Part shown: positions 34,064-47,258 of the stretch, piece by piece
How the letters are laid out: the number at the start of each line of letters is the position of its first letter
Numbering within the stretch: the stretch's first letter is position 1
Translations under genes and position numbers: made by a program
The notes under the pieces: generated by a model
Seen by the model: the letters and a program-made list of their open reading frames with translations, nothing else
What the model was told of the DNA's origin: nothing
The model's database searches: none
Assembly: GCF_016808095.1 (NCBI RefSeq)
Contig: NC_068970.1
Span: 17,156,501 to 17,220,500 of the forward strand
Direction: 5' to 3'
Source: Vigna angularis
Taxonomy: Eukaryota; Streptophyta; Magnoliopsida; Fabales; Fabaceae
DNA length: 64,000 nucleotides

Positions 34064-37000
34064 ATGGCGCCTAGACTTCCTCCTCCCCCGCAGCCTAACG
34101 AGCCTGATGCGTCCAACAACGCTAGGTTGTTGGAGACAGTGATCGACAGGCTTCAACAGCAAAATACCACCCTTATGGAACAGAATGCTACACTGATGCA
34201 GCAAAATCAGGCAGCTATGAAGAGTCTGGAAGCCTCTCGATCCAACTCTGAGGCGACGCAGCGGCAGTTAATGGAGATATTGGCTGCAACCAGGGGCGCT
34301 GCAGGAGCGTCCTCTTCTAATGCTGCCCCGCCTACTGCTGAGTGGAGTTTAGAAAGCTTTCTACAACACCATCCTGCCAAATTCAGTGGAAAATGCCTTC
34401 CTGATGAGGCGGACCAGTGGCTGAGAGACATGGAACGTATCTACAATGCTAAGAGGTGTCCGGATGAAAGCCGCCTGGCTTTTACAGAATATTTGTTGAC
34501 TGGTGAAGCTAGCCATTGGTGGACGAGTATGAAAGCCATCTTAACGGACGCCCAGAATCCCATCACCTGGGCTGTTTTCAGAGGCAAATTCTACGAAGAG
34601 TACTTCCCGGACAGCGTTCGTTACGCTAAGGAAGTTGAGTTTCTTCAGCTGGCGCAAGGGGCGAAGTCTGTGTCGGAGTATACCAATACTTTCAAACATC
34701 TTCTGAGGTTCAACACGATGGCCACCAGTGAGGAGTGGCAGTGTAGGAAATTTGAGAACGGACTGCGGAGTGATTTGAAGGTGTTAATTTCCAGTTTGTG
34801 CATCCGGTCGTTTCCAGCCATGGTTGAGAGGGCTAAAGTGTTAGAGAAAAATATGGCTGATGCGGAACAACAGAAGAAACAACAGGCGTCAAGAGGACCA
34901 ATTATGTCGAGACCTACTATGAATCGGAACAGGACCCCATACGCTCGTCCAGCTCAGTCGAGTGGTTCACAAGCTATGGTAGTTGCTGGACAAGCAAATC
35001 AACAAGGGCCGGTCAGATGTTTTCAGTGCGGAGGACCTCACTTTAGATCATCATGCCCTCAGTTGGTTGGAGGGAAGTATTGCACTCGTTGTAAGAGAAA
35101 CGGTCACCTGGAGAATGAGTGTAATATGGGCGGAAGTGCAGTGATGAGACCGCCGAACGCTGGAAGGACTCAGCAAGGAAGAGGTGGTCGAGCCCAAGCT
35201 GTGGGGCGTGTGTATGCGATCACTGGTGCAGAAGCAGCGAGCTCAGGTACGCTCGTCACTAGTACCTGCTTAGTTCATGGAATTCATTGTTGTGTGATGT
35301 TTGATTCGGGGGCAACACACTCCTTCATCTCGAAGGCGTGCGTTGAGAAACTGGGATTAACCGAGAGAGAGATGCAGTTCGATTTGGTGGTGTCTACCCC
35401 AGCGGCTGGAGAGGTTAGAACGTCTACCATGTGTGTTAGATGTCCTATTGAGGTAGAGGGGCGTAGATACAAGGTGAACTTAATATGTTTGCCTCTCAAG
35501 GACTTAGAAGTGATTCTGGGAATTGATTGGCTGAATACCAATCGCATTCTCATAGATTGTGGGGCTAAGGAATTAATTTTTCCTGAGGAATGTGAAGAAG
35601 AGTTGGGTGTGACGCTCAGGCAAATTAAGGAAGATATAATGGAAGGCGCCAATTGCTTCTTGATCATGACGCATGAAGACAGAGAGGTTATGGATGATAG
35701 TTTTGAACGTTCGTTCAACAAGCACACTGAAGGACGAACGGTTGTGGACGAATTCCCGGACGTTTTTCCGGATGAGGTGCCCGGATTGCCTCCCGTTCGT
35801 GAAGTTGAATTTACCATAGATTTGGTAACTACTACGGCTCCTATATCCGTTCAACCATATAGAATGGCACCCGCTGAATTGGTTGAGCTTAAAAAGCAAA
35901 TTGAAGAATTGATGGACAAGAGGTTCATCCGTCCAAGCGTGTCACCGTGGGGAGCGCCTGTGTTATTGGTGAAGAAGAAGGATGGCAGCTCTCGGCTTTG
36001 TATTGATTATCGTCAATTGAATAAGCTGACCATCAAGAACAAATACCCACTGCCTCGCATTGACGATCTGCTGGACCAATTGCATGGAGCGAGCGTCTTT
36101 TCCAAGATAGATTTGAGATCGGGCTACCACCAAATTCGTGTTAAGGAAGGAGATATTCAGAAGACGGCCTTTAGATCTAGGTATGGACATTATGAGTACG
36201 TAGTCATGCCGTTCGGTGTGACGAACGCTCCAGCAATCTTCATGGACTATATGAACAGAATCTTCAGGCCGTACTTGGACAAGTTTGTGGTGGTGTTCAT
36301 TGACGATATTCTCATCTACTCCAAGAGCTGCGAAGAACATGAAGAGCACTTAAGGTTGGTACTTGGAGTGTTGAGAGAAAGAGAGCTGTACGCTAAGTTA
36401 TCCAAATGTGAATTCTGGATGAAGGAAGTGCAGTTCTTAGGTCACGTTGTGTCCGCTGAAGGGATTTCAGTTGATCCGGCCAAGGTGCGAGCGGTATTGG
36501 AATGGGAAAGCCCTCGTTCGGTAACAGAAGTTAGAAGCTTTGTGGGACTCGCGGGCTACTATAGGCGTTTCATAGAAGGTTTTGCTAAGATAGTAGCACC
36601 ACTAACACAACTCACACGCAAGGATCACCCGTTCGCTTGGACCGATCGGTGTGAAGAGAGTTTCCAGGAGCTTAAGCGGAAGTTGACGAGCGCTCCGGTT
36701 TTAGTGATTCCAGACACTGCCAAACCATTCGAAGTCTACTGCGATGCCTCTCAACAAGGTTTGGGTTGTGTGCTGATGCAAGAGAGACGAGCAGTGGCTT
36801 ATGCCTCTCGACAACTGAAAATTCACGAGAGGAATTATCCAACGCACGACCTAGAGCTGGCAGCGGTCGTTTTTGCTTTGAAAATCTGGAGACATCATCT
36901 GTACGGAGCGACCTTTCAGGTTTTCAGTGATCACAAGAGTCTCAAGTACTTCTTCGATCAAAAGGAATTAAACATGAGGCAAAGGAGGTGGCTTGAGTTT

Positions 37001-38665
37001 CTAAAAGATTATGAGTTTAAGTTGCTCTACCATCCAAGGAAGGCTAACGTAGTAGCGGACGCACTAAGCAGGAAGTCGGTTCATGTTTCAGCTATGATGG
37101 TGAAAGAACTCAATCTAGTGGAGAGCTTTAGAGACCTAAGGTTGCAGTTCGAGTTGGAGCCGAACAGTATTAAATGCTGCACCTTGAGGATAACGAGTGA
37201 TGTGTTCGACCGAATCTGGATGAAACAACGAGAGGATGAAGAGCTAGTGAAGATTTTAAGCACGCTCGGTGCGGATCAGGCCAAACATTTCAACGCTGGA
37301 ACGGACGGCATGTTACGTTACATGGGTCGGACGTGCATTCCTAATGATGGCGAGCTGAAGAGGATTATCTTGGAGGAAGGACATCATAGTCGTCTTAGCA
37401 TACACCCTGGGATGACTAAGATGTATCAAGACCTTCGACGTTCGTTCTGGTGGCCAGGAATGAAGAGTGATGTCGCTCGTTTTGTGGCATCCTGTTTAAC
37501 TTGTCAACGTGCCAAAGCCGAATACCAAAGACCGGGTGGCTTATTGCAACCTTTGGAGATTCCAGAATGGAAGTGGGACAGCATTTCAATGGACTTCGTG
37601 ACTCATTTGCCTCGCACGGTCAAGAATCACGATTCTATTTGGGTGATAGTGGATCGTCTAACAAAGAGTGCCCACTTCCTAGCTGTCAACTTGAGGATGT
37701 CCATGACCAACTTGGCCAAGCTCTACATCAAAGAGATCGTTCGTCTGCATGGAGTGCCGTCCAGCATCATCTCTGACCGAGACACAAGATTCACCTCTCG
37801 GTTTTGGCAGTCGTTGCAAAGCGAACTGGGCAGCAAACTCCAAATGAGTTCAGCGTACCATCCTCAGACGGACGGTCAATCCGAGAGAACGATTCAGACG
37901 CTCGAGGATTTATTGCGGACGTGCGTACTTGATCACATGGGTGTTTGGGACGAAATACTGCCGTTAGTAGAGTTCACCTACAACAACAGCTTCCAGTCCA
38001 GCATTGGAATGACTCCTTTTGAAGCACTTTACGGACGCAGATGTCGCACGCCACTTTGCTGGTTTCAAGAAGGAGAAAACATATTGACGGGACCGGAGCT
38101 TGTGCAACAAACGACTGACAAGGTGAAATTAATTCAAGAGAGACTTAAGGCATCCAGAAGCAGGCAAAAGTCATACGCAGATAAGAGGAGACGACCCTTG
38201 GAGTTCAAAGCTGGCGATCACGTTTTCCTAAGGATGAATCCAACGACTGGAGTAGGAAGAGCGTTGAGATCAAAGAAGTTGTCTCCCAAGTTCGTGGGGC
38301 CTTATCAGATTTTGAGAAGGATTGGACCTGTTGCTTACGAACTAGCCTTGCCTCCACAATTATCCAACCTTCATCCGGTGTTTCACGTCTCCCAGCTCAG
38401 AAAGTACGTGTCTGACCCCTCGCACATATTAGAGCTGGAGGACGTTCGTCTTCGACAAGACCGAACGCTGGAGATGAAGCCGGTTCGCGTTGAAGACGTT
38501 CGCACTAAGTTATACAAAGGGAAGGACGTTCGACTGGTAAAAGTGATATGGGACGACAAGACTGGAGACTCTACGTGGGAAGTTGAGGATGCCATGAAGG
38601 ACTTACACCCTCATCTATTCCCTGGTAAGTCTTCAATTTTCGAGGACGAAAATTTTTGTAGATAG
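34064..38665 (+). CDS. gag-pol: Gag-Pol polyprotein of Ty3/gypsy chromovirus, unit 2
   Basis: 1533-residue frame whose translation matches that of 12216-16817. Gag, two zinc knuckles, aspartic protease, reverse transcriptase, RNase H, integrase (HHCC and D-D-35-E) and a chromodomain-like tail are all intact. No stop or frameshift has appeared since duplication, consistent with a very recent event. Confidence 0.95.
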   Translation: MAPRLPPPPQPNEPDASNNARLLETVIDRLQQQNTTLMEQNATLMQQNQAAMKSLEASRSNSEATQRQLMEILAATRGAAGASSSNAAPPTAEWSLESFLQHHPAKFSGKCLPDEADQWLRDMERIYNAKRCPDESRLAFTEYLLTGEASHWWTSMKAILTDAQNPITWAVFRGKFYEEYFPDSVRYAKEVEFLQLAQGAKSVSEYTNTFKHLLRFNTMATSEEWQCRKFENGLRSDLKVLISSLCIRSFPAMVERAKVLEKNMADAEQQKKQQASRGPIMSRPTMNRNRTPYARPAQSSGSQAMVVAGQANQQGPVRCFQCGGPHFRSSCPQLVGGKYCTRCKRNGHLENECNMGGSAVMRPPNAGRTQQGRGGRAQAVGRVYAITGAEAASSGTLVTSTCLVHGIHCCVMFDSGATHSFISKACVEKLGLTEREMQFDLVVSTPAAGEVRTSTMCVRCPIEVEGRRYKVNLICLPLKDLEVILGIDWLNTNRILIDCGAKELIFPEECEEELGVTLRQIKEDIMEGANCFLIMTHEDREVMDDSFERSFNKHTEGRTVVDEFPDVFPDEVPGLPPVREVEFTIDLVTTTAPISVQPYRMAPAELVELKKQIEELMDKRFIRPSVSPWGAPVLLVKKKDGSSRLCIDYRQLNKLTIKNKYPLPRIDDLLDQLHGASVFSKIDLRSGYHQIRVKEGDIQKTAFRSRYGHYEYVVMPFGVTNAPAIFMDYMNRIFRPYLDKFVVVFIDDILIYSKSCEEHEEHLRLVLGVLRERELYAKLSKCEFWMKEVQFLGHVVSAEGISVDPAKVRAVLEWESPRSVTEVRSFVGLAGYYRRFIEGFAKIVAPLTQLTRKDHPFAWTDRCEESFQELKRKLTSAPVLVIPDTAKPFEVYCDASQQGLGCVLMQERRAVAYASRQLKIHERNYPTHDLELAAVVFALKIWRHHLYGATFQVFSDHKSLKYFFDQKELNMRQRRWLEFLKDYEFKLLYHPRKANVVADALSRKSVHVSAMMVKELNLVESFRDLRLQFELEPNSIKCCTLRITSDVFDRIWMKQREDEELVKILSTLGADQAKHFNAGTDGMLRYMGRTCIPNDGELKRIILEEGHHSRLSIHPGMTKMYQDLRRSFWWPGMKSDVARFVASCLTCQRAKAEYQRPGGLLQPLEIPEWKWDSISMDFVTHLPRTVKNHDSIWVIVDRLTKSAHFLAVNLRMSMTNLAKLYIKEIVRLHGVPSSIISDRDTRFTSRFWQSLQSELGSKLQMSSAYHPQTDGQSERTIQTLEDLLRTCVLDHMGVWDEILPLVEFTYNNSFQSSIGMTPFEALYGRRCRTPLCWFQEGENILTGPELVQQTTDKVKLIQERLKASRSRQKSYADKRRRPLEFKAGDHVFLRMNPTTGVGRALRSKKLSPKFVGPYQILRRIGPVAYELALPPQLSNLHPVFHVSQLRKYVSDPSHILELEDVRLRQDRTLEMKPVRVEDVRTKLYKGKDVRLVKVIWDDKTGDSTWEVEDAMKDLHPHLFPGKSSIFEDENFCR

Positions 38666-38671
38666 GGGGAT
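38662..38671 (+). promoter_or_regulatory. Polypurine tract, unit 2
   Basis: ATAGGGGGAT directly before the 3' LTR, overlapping the gag-pol stop as in unit 1. Confidence 0.88.
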
Positions 38672-41212
38672 TGTCACGCCCCATTAATTACTCTGCTGAG
38701 TCACCACTGTGCTTCCATTAATGCACCTTGACACGCACACCCTTCCATTTAAAACGCACTCACACTCACACTGCATGCATGCTGACAAGTGTCACTTTGG
38801 AGCGTTCTAAAACATTAGTGGGATCCAAGTGGCAGCCGGTGAGTGGACGTTCGTCCTGCCTGGGAAGAGAAACTTGAATTTCTGGAAAACTCTTCCCCTT
38901 CTCTGCACACTTCATCTCCTTCCTCAAACTCTCTGACCTCTCAAATTCTCTACCTTCTCTCTAGAACCTCCATTCTTCTCTCTACCATAACTCACGTTCT
39001 CCTTCTCCGATCCAATTTCAGAAATCGTAGAGGAGATCCAGACGTCCTGAGCTTTCCATCAAACCGAACCATTTCCAGTTCTGGTAAGTTCACTTGGACG
39101 TTCGTTTCTGGAATCTCTGCAAACTTTGATCCAACTGCATGCATGAGCGTGAACTCAGTTCTTTCGTCTTCTTTTTGTAACTTTTTAGTGGAAGAGTTAA
39201 GAGGAACGTTGAGAATAGAAAGTCACCTTGGACAAGTAGAAACCACTCATCTTAGAACGCGCACTACAATCCGGGTAAGGGAAGCTTATTGTGATTTAAT
39301 TTATACTGTATGTTGTATGCATGTTCGGTATGGATTGTATGCATGAATTTTATGCTGATGTATTAGTTATGAACGATCGCTGTTACACTGAATGAATGTG
39401 GTATGCATTGATGGATTCGTATGCTGATGGTTGCTTGGTAGGAATGATTAATGAGAATCTTATAAAGTAGATAATTTGATATTTTGATACGATGTATAAA
39501 GTATGAACTGAAATAGGATAATATGAATTCTGTAATGTATGAGATTTATGGTGGAAATAGATTGTAAGATATGAATCATATGAAAATCTGGGCAAAATAA
39601 TAGTTTTTACTTTGATAATGCGCGCTCGTCATCGAACGGTCTTCTACCGTTCTGTTTTCCCTGAAAATGATTTAGAGTAGGATTTCTTTCATTTGGAAAG
39701 GATTCGACTTAAGAACGAGCGTCCCCTTTTGAAATGCTATTCGAGCGTTCGTCTTAAGTAGCGCTCGGTCTTACACTGAGCGTTCGTCCTTAATAGCGCT
39801 CGGTCTTGAAACGAGCGTTCGTTCTTAATAGCGCTCGGTATTGAAATGAGCGTTCGACCTAAGTGGCGCTCGGTCTCAGACCGAACGCTCGTACATTTTC
39901 CGTAAATTATAATGAGCGAGGATAGCGTTCGTCCTGAATTCACATAAGCGTTCGTCCTAAATTTAAATAGCGTTCGTCCAATTTATTTAGTGACGTTCGT
40001 CCAAGTCTTCGGTGACGTTCGTCCAAAAATTTATTAAACGCCTACTTTCGAGTTCGGTCATTGACTGGCGGTCGTCCCCTGAATTAAATTGTGTTCGTTT
40101 ATTTTATTCAACCAAGTTATGAGGTATCTATCCATTGGATTCTTTCTAGAGTCATTTGAACTTAAATTATTCTAAGTATTTTCCCGGTCGTACTAGAGTT
40201 AGTTCATTTAACTAATTCAAAGAAGTCTTTCTCGGTCTTGCCCTCGACGTTCGTCCTCGTTATGAAGAGGAGTGAACGTTCGTCTTTTTAAGAGAGTGGA
40301 ACATAGAATGAAAATGTATTTAAGAGGATGAATTAAGATGTGCGAACACCACGAGAACTAAAATTGTGATTGAGGATTTTGAACGAGCGTTCCATGGTGG
40401 AACGACTCTTGTTTGGATATTGAGAATTGTAAGTATGAACGTGGTAAGCTTAGATGGTGATCCATCCTGATATTCCGTGAGTGCTCGTTCTCAAGTAGAG
40501 AGGAGTATGTCATGCGTGGGAATGGCAGGGGGTCTAGTCCATAACTGTAACTTGGACAGAACAGACTAACCTTAGGTGGCTACTGATGAGCATTCCAGTT
40601 AGTCCACCTGAGTGCACGGACGCCTTAGCTACACAGGTTTCATACAGTCCGGACGGTCGGTCTAGTATCAGGATTTTAGTTGAGTTAATGTATGATTTGA
40701 ATGCATGTATTATGAATAAATTGATATGTTTGATATGTATGAACTGTATGTTTGACTTGAATTAAATTCAATAAGCTTACCCTTGCAATTCCATTGTGTT
40801 GTCTTGTCTATGTATATCCGTCTTGTCAAATGCAATGATCATCCGTGTGGATGTGAGCAGAGGGAGATGCTTCTCTGGAGCAAACGCTTGAAGAAGGATT
40901 CCTTGCTGAAGAAAATCTGGTAGAAGTTGAAGTGAAGGCCGAACAGTGAGCGTTCGGTTCTAGTTAGTGTATTTAGAGTAGCGAGCGGCTGTGAGCGAGC
41001 GCTCTTTTGATTGTAAATAGTTGGACGTGCGGTCATTATTTTGTACACCGTTCGTCCTTGCCATTTTGTAAACGCTCGTTAATTTATTTATGAAAGGCCG
41101 TTCGGCCTTTTGTTTAATCTGTTTCCTTTACTTTTAAAACTGTTTTGGGTTATTGATACGTGTAATTATTCTAAGTATATAGTTGATGACTGTATAATTT
41201 TGGGATGTTACA
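38672..41212 (+). repeat. 3' LTR, unit 2
   Basis: Copy of 16824-19364, ending GTTACA and followed by TTATA. Four 35 bp units at 39743-39882. Confidence 0.94.
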
Positions 41213-41217
41213 TTATA

Positions 41218-43027
41218 TAATAAGAATATTATAAAAATAATAAAATGTAACTTTTTTGTGTTTTCTTTTTAATTTTAATATAACTTTAATAATCGCATTT
41301 GTATTTTAATCATTATTATAATGATTTTTTAATTATATACACTTTTATATTATTATCAGAATGACATACATATATACTTTATATGTTTGTAGGAATATAT
41401 AAAGAAAATATTTGTTTAAAGATTTACAAAATTCATTCAAACATTTATTTTAATAATAAATTTTAGTAGGTTTAATTATTACTTTTGTCTTTAGTTTCTC
41501 TACAGTTGATCTTATTTTTTTAAAAAGTTTCATGTGTGATGAGATGTAAAAAAAAACCTGTTACTTTTTATTTCTCTCCTCGATTCTTAAGTTTGTAGTA
41601 GAATGTGTATTCATACTAATGTTGAAAATTCATGTAAAATTTAAAGTGTTATAAGACTGAATCAAGAAAAACTTGTTACTATTTATATTCAAACTTATTA
41701 TTTTATTTTTCATACCACTCAAGAATAATTTTTTTATGTCAAAATCTATTAAGTTTTAAAAATTATTTTGAGAAAATAAAGACAAAATAACATAAACAAA
41801 TGAAAGATATTGTTTTTCATTTTCTTTTTCATTTTGTATTTTTAAATGTTTTACACCTTACATCACCTCCCTCTCTTGTCCCAAAATATCAACTTATAAA
41901 AAATCCTTTTGTTATTAGTGTGAATACAAACTTGGACCAAATATGGCTTTAGATGGGTTGTTGGGTCAGTCATTAATCGTACTTGTTGACGTTGATGAGG
42001 ATATGTTTTAGGATGTTGGCTCGGGCTAGCTTATATGTGAAATGGTGAAAATTCTCGATGATAAAAGGGCTTGAGTAGTTGACCTTGTCTTGGAAGTCTC
42101 GAGGCTGGGGTAACATCCTTCTTGGTATGCTTGCTTCACAAGGTGTTTGGTAAATTTATGAGATTCTACTAACGCCCCGTCTCGATGTAGGCTACGATGT
42201 TTCCGTGTATCACAATTTCATTTTGAGTGGCAAGATTGACCATGAGTTTCCTAGTTTTGTGCTGGCTTGGCCAGCTCCGATCTCTCTTAGATTTATGCTA
42301 AGAGAACTAAAAATGACCCTTCCAGGCCCTCCTATTGATGAGCTATGCTCTGCCTAAGAGTTTTGTGGGCCCTCCTATTGATGAATTCTCTAGTGTACCA
42401 AAGTCTTACTCATATCACAACACTTTTGCGAGGGAGATCCTTTGCTTGTTGACGATTGCCACGTCTGCACTACTGGCTCGAGGGTCCTTTGTTGAGGACA
42501 GAACGTGGAAGAGGCTTCTCGTCGGTTAGCTTCTCATTCAGTGCTTAGTGATCCATCTGGTGTTGGGTGAGTAGGGTTGTGAGCTCCTCGTCTCAATGTT
42601 TGCGTTGTTGCTCATTTTGTTAGAGCAGCATTTGGATTTGACTTTGAAGTGTTGGATTCCATCTCGTGTGATAATTGAGCTTGACTATGAATGGTGACCA
42701 TGAAAAGGTCTGGAAAAGTTTTATCGAACCCTATGATGGACGTCAAATGTTTTTACTAGTATTCTAAGTGGAATTGAGAAATCCTGATGTATGCTCCTAA
42801 GAGCTTGAACACAGGGTGAAGATTCAACTATAAAAGACTTTCTCACACTTAAGTTAGTAAGAAATTTGAGTTTTTTTAGTAAGAGATAATGAGTATATGA
42901 AAGAGAGTGTATTTCCTGTGAAATACCATGTGTATTTATAAGATTTCTAGACCCTATGGTTCATGTGGTAAAAATAGATAGTATAGAAGGAATATCAAAT
43001 AGTATTAACAAATATAATAACTTATTA
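41218..43027. other. Spacer with degraded repeat-like DNA, unit 2
   Basis: Copy of 19370-21179. No gene supported. Confidence 0.45.
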
Positions 43028-43506
43028 TAGAGTTGTCAAAAAGGGTCATCCGGCCCACTACTGGTTGGTCACTTAGTGAGCCAACTCAACCCAACTCATT
43101 TATTAGCGAGGCAGAAAAATTTGAACCCGGTCCGACCCACCACGAGTTGGCTCACTTGCTCACTTAATTATAATTTTTTTTAAATAAAAAAATTACAAAG
43201 TTTCTATAATTTAAATCTAAACAAATTTCACTCTCAACGTGAGTGTTTAATTAATTTTGAAAATAAGGAACTTAAATAATTTTTTCAAGCAAAAAAATAA
43301 TAAATATTTTTTTATAAAATTCAAATTAAATTTTAATAAAATAAAATTAGGTAGGTGGGTTGGTGGGCCCCGCATGAACCGGGTTTAAATGAGTCGAATT
43401 GAAATCTGACCCACATAAAAAATTACAATTTTTTTAAATTCAACCTGGCCCGAATCCGTGATGGGCCAGATTGGTCCGCAGATTATGACACATTTTGACA
43501 CCTCTA
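43028..43506 (+). mobile_element. hAT-like MITE, unit 2
   Basis: Copy of 21180-21658 produced by the segmental duplication, with the same TAGAGTTGTCAAAA and TTTTGACACCTCTA ends. Confidence 0.65.
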
Positions 43507-43962
43507 CGGATAATTAGCAAAAAAAAGTAATAATAATAGTAATAATTTGATACCTTACTTGATATACAAAATATTTTGTAAGAATATGTCATCAAAGAAT
43601 ATCATGACATAATCAAACTACCTATATTCAGTCACTTATATGAATTTTTGTACCAACAAATATATTTCAAAATATCCTCTAAATAGTAAAACTGAATAAA
43701 CCTTTTTCGAATGATATATATATATATAATATAAAATAAAAGATGCAGAATTTTTATGTGTATATGATATTTTAAGCATCATATATGTTATTTTCATTTT
43801 AAAAATAAAACAGTTTTTTAAATCTTTTTAATACAAATTTCTATTTATTTCTTAAAGAAGTAATTATTTTGAAAAATCTTTATTTTAAAAACACTTATTA
43901 TAAGTTTTAAGTTTCAAAACGAAACTAATATTTAGAAATTGTATAGCACTAACATGACACCG
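43507..43962. other. AT-rich spacer, unit 2
   Basis: Copy of 21659-22114; nothing further seen. Confidence 0.5.
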
Positions 43963-46447
43963 TGTCACGTCACAGTAAATGCATTGCTGAGTCACCTGGT
44001 AGCTCTCATAAATGCACTCACATCATTGCTCAGAGGCATTAAAAACCCACTACACGTTCCATGCATGCACGCCACTTGTCAAAATAGAAGCTTCTGAAGT
44101 CAGTAGTGGGGGTGCAGGTGTCGACAGGGGAGATGCTCGTCCGTTTGGAAAGGGGAATTGAACAAAACTGATTTTTCTGAAAAACCTTTCCACTCTCCTG
44201 CGCGCACCTTCTCCCTCCCAAAACTCAGATTTCAATTCCTCCTCCTTCTCTCTAGAACCCTCTTCCCCTTCTTTCTACTGGAACTCATCATTTATCTTCT
44301 CCTTTCTCCGTTCAGACACCATAGAAGTGCTCCCGGCACCGTAGACAGCAGTTTGGACAGAATAGTTTCAGAATCTGAAGCTGGTAAGTCTTCTTTTAAA
44401 AATGTCGTTCATGAGTGACATGCAAAACCAAGACTTGGTTGCATGCAGTGATATTATCTAAAGCTTTTCGTATTTTGGTTATGGTTAGCCTGAGTGGAAG
44501 AAGTAAGAAACCATTGGGGTAGAGAACTGTAGACAGACCACCGAAATTCCTACTCTTAGAACGTTCATCACTGATCCAGGTAAGGGAAGCTTATTAAAAT
44601 TTAATTCTTGTGTTATACTGTGCTGTATGGATGTTCTGTGAATTGTATTAAGTATGATCTGAGATAATTGATTTTTGGTATATGATTTTGATGATGGGAT
44701 GATGTATGAGAATTATGAAATGTGCTATGATATGAGTAGTTAAATGTATGAAAGTTTATACTAGAAAATGAGTTTACTGTAAGTGAGATTTTGAATATGA
44801 AATTCTATGATAATGAACGTTCGTTATCGAACGGTCCTTGACCGTTCGGTATTCTTAGTAATTCCTTTGAAAAACAGAATTCTTTCATTTGGAAAGAATA
44901 CTTATTGAGGACGAACGCCCTCTTATCTTAGTCTTACGTTTGAGCGTTTGGTCAACGTAGATATCCTGAGTGTTGTGTGAGAAATTGAGAAGCTTGAAAG
45001 TATACATTCCGACACTTAGTCATTCTGTTAAAAACATAACTTTACCATCTCGCTATATATAAATCCCTCTTTCTATAATTTTGAATCAGCGATGGGTCTC
45101 GACCCAAAGCGTACGTTATGAGTGGCGCTCGGTCTTATACCGAACGCTCGTTCTTTCTTTTAATTTTCAAACGAGAGAAATAGCGTTCGTCCAAAACTTT
45201 AATAAATATCCATTTCCGCGTTCAGTCATTGACTGACGGTTAGTCTCTTCGATTAAATCGTACTTTGTATCAGTACCTAAACACCTTGCGGTGCCTCTAT
45301 CCATTTGGATTCGATCTATAGTTATTATACTTAAATTATTCTAAGTATCATTTGAATTGTTCTAGAATCAGTTCATTTAACTGATTCAAGTGGTCACAAC
45401 GTCCGTCATTGGAAAGGTGTTCTTTTCCTTCTGTTTAGAAACGAGGATTCCTCTGTATCGTGTTAACGTTCGTCCTCATTTTTAAGAGGGCTGAACGCTC
45501 GTCATTTTATGAAAGTGGAACGAAAGATTGAATTGATATCAATGTAGAAAACTGTAATGTGTGAACGGTATAAGAAATGAAATTATGGTTGTGGATTTTG
45601 AACGAGCGTTCCAGGGAGGAACGACTCTTGAATGAAAGTTGAGATTTGTAAAGTATGAATGTGGCAAGCTTAGCTGGCGGTTCATCCTGATATTCCGTGA
45701 GTGCTCGTTCTCAAGTAGAGAGGAGTATGTCATGTGTGGGAATGGCAGGAGGTCCTAGTCGATAACTGTAACTTGGACGGAACGGACTAACCTCGGGAGG
45801 TAGCTGATGTAATATTCCAGTTATTATATCATCGGGTGCACGAACGTCATAGCTACACAGATTCATACGGTCCGGACAGTCAGTCTAGTAACAGGAAATT
45901 GTTTGAATTACAGAAGTTGATTGAATTATATGTTGTGATTTAATTAACATGTTTGATGTGTTATGAAATGCATGTTGTTACTTGAATTAAATTCAATAAG
46001 CTTACCCTTTCGTTTTCTTTGCGTTGTCTATCGTCCTTGTACGTCCGTCCTGTCTATGCAATGATCATCCGTGTGAATGTGAGCAGATGGAGAGGCGTTG
46101 CTTGAGGAAACGCTGGAAGAAGAAAATTTGGAGGATGCAAACCTAGTGGAGGTAGAAGTGAAGACCGAACAGTAGTGCGTTCGGTTGAGATGTTTAGTTT
46201 AGTCGTGTTAATATTGTACTAGATCGAACCTCTTTTTTTGCTTATTTTGACTGTTCGGTAATTATATTTTGTAAACCGTTCGGTCATCTATGTTTATTGA
46301 ACGTCTGTAATATTTGTACCAGTGGATTCAAGGCCGTTCGACCATTATCGAGCTCTACTTCTTTAGTTGTAAAAACTGAATTGATATATTAATATATGTG
46401 ATTCTCTATAATATATGGTTTATTACTGTATTTTATAGGATCTTACA
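43963..46447 (+). mobile_element. Solo LTR, related subfamily, unit 2
   Basis: Copy of 22115-24599 with the same imperfect flanking repeats. It contains the conserved island (45658-45896) and the short conserved reading frame (46089-46175). One substitution from unit 1 (46257 G for 24409 A) was noticed. Confidence 0.85.
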
Positions 46448-46963
46448 CACCTCGTTACTCATTACCAATATGAAACTAATGTGCATTCGTCATTACCAAA
46501 TTAGATTAGTTGTGTCATGCAAAAGAAACCATAGACGAAAGGTTGGGCACGAGAAGGGACCAAATTTGTTGAAAGAAACTTGAATGTTGTGACACTTCAG
46601 AAAATGCCAATAATATATTTTGTTTTCTTCACGTACTTTCTGTCCACGATGAGATAATAAAAATTCTAGAAAAGAAGACTACACTAACCGTAATTAGTCA
46701 AATAAAATAATATAAAGATAAAGTGACAAATGTATAAATGCGTGAGCATTAAAGGACAGTGGTAGAATTAGAAAGGACAAACTAAAATTTGTGTAATGGT
46801 ACAAAACAGAACAATTCATAAATGAGTTACCTAACACAAACCTCAAAACATGCAGTAGACATACTATAGGTATTCTACGGAGAGCTTTTCTGGAATTTTT
46901 TAGCTAATGATTTGTTGTTACAGTATACACTGTTTCAATCGTTGGAAATGTGAAGGTATGGTA
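46448..46963. other. Spacer upstream of kinase copy 3
   Basis: Copy of 24600-25115. It is the distal upstream region of kinase copy 3, identical to that of copy 2. No gene seen. Confidence 0.5.
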
Positions 46964-47258
46964 TGATTTGCAAGGGTGAAAAAAGAAAAAAGAAAAGGGA
47001 AAGAGGAAGATGGTTAAGATTGTAAGTATGTGTGAGTGTTGGAAGGGGATAAAGATGGGAGGGTCTGCTGGACATGGCTGAACATTGGCTCAGTCCTCAT
47101 CCACTCACTCTGCTAAGGGGTCAGTGATCAGTAGCAGTCACACAAACAAACACACAATACAACATGTACACTCACTCACTCACCCTTTAACTCACTTCCC
47201 TCCTCATTTTCATTTTCGTTTTCCTTTCCATTTCTCCATTTCTCCATTCCAACACAAA
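46964..47258 (+). promoter_or_regulatory. Leader and proximal promoter of kinase copy 3
   Basis: Same 295 bp as in copies 1 and 2, with the two short uORFs (47074-47127 and 47164-47190). The upstream flank matches copy 2 and not copy 1. Confidence 0.45.

Larger units (their letters stand above)
31346..41212 (+). mobile_element. Complete Ty3/gypsy chromovirus LTR retrotransposon, unit 2
   Basis: Second copy of the 9,867 bp element, flanked by the same TTATA (31341-31345 and 41213-41217). Because the flanks are also duplicated, it arose by segmental duplication and not by a second transposition. LTRs are 31346-33915 and 38672-41212; primer site 33920-33931; polypurine tract 38662-38671. Its 5' LTR differs from that of unit 1 at two positions (33265 C, 33381 A), where it agrees with both 3' LTRs. 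Confidence 0.95.
25116..46963. repeat. Tandem segmental duplication, unit 2 (21,848 bp)
   Basis: Direct, abutting copy of 3268-25115. The junction (25115/25116) joins the end of the spacer to TGATTTGCAAGGG with no extra bases. All features recur at +21,848. The three substitutions noticed fall in the 5' LTR (33265, 33381) and in the solo LTR (46257). Confidence 0.93.

Noticed and set aside
31346..41212. Independent second insertion of the chromovirus
   Set aside because: Its target-site duplication and all flanking DNA are the same as in unit 1, so it was copied by segmental duplication.
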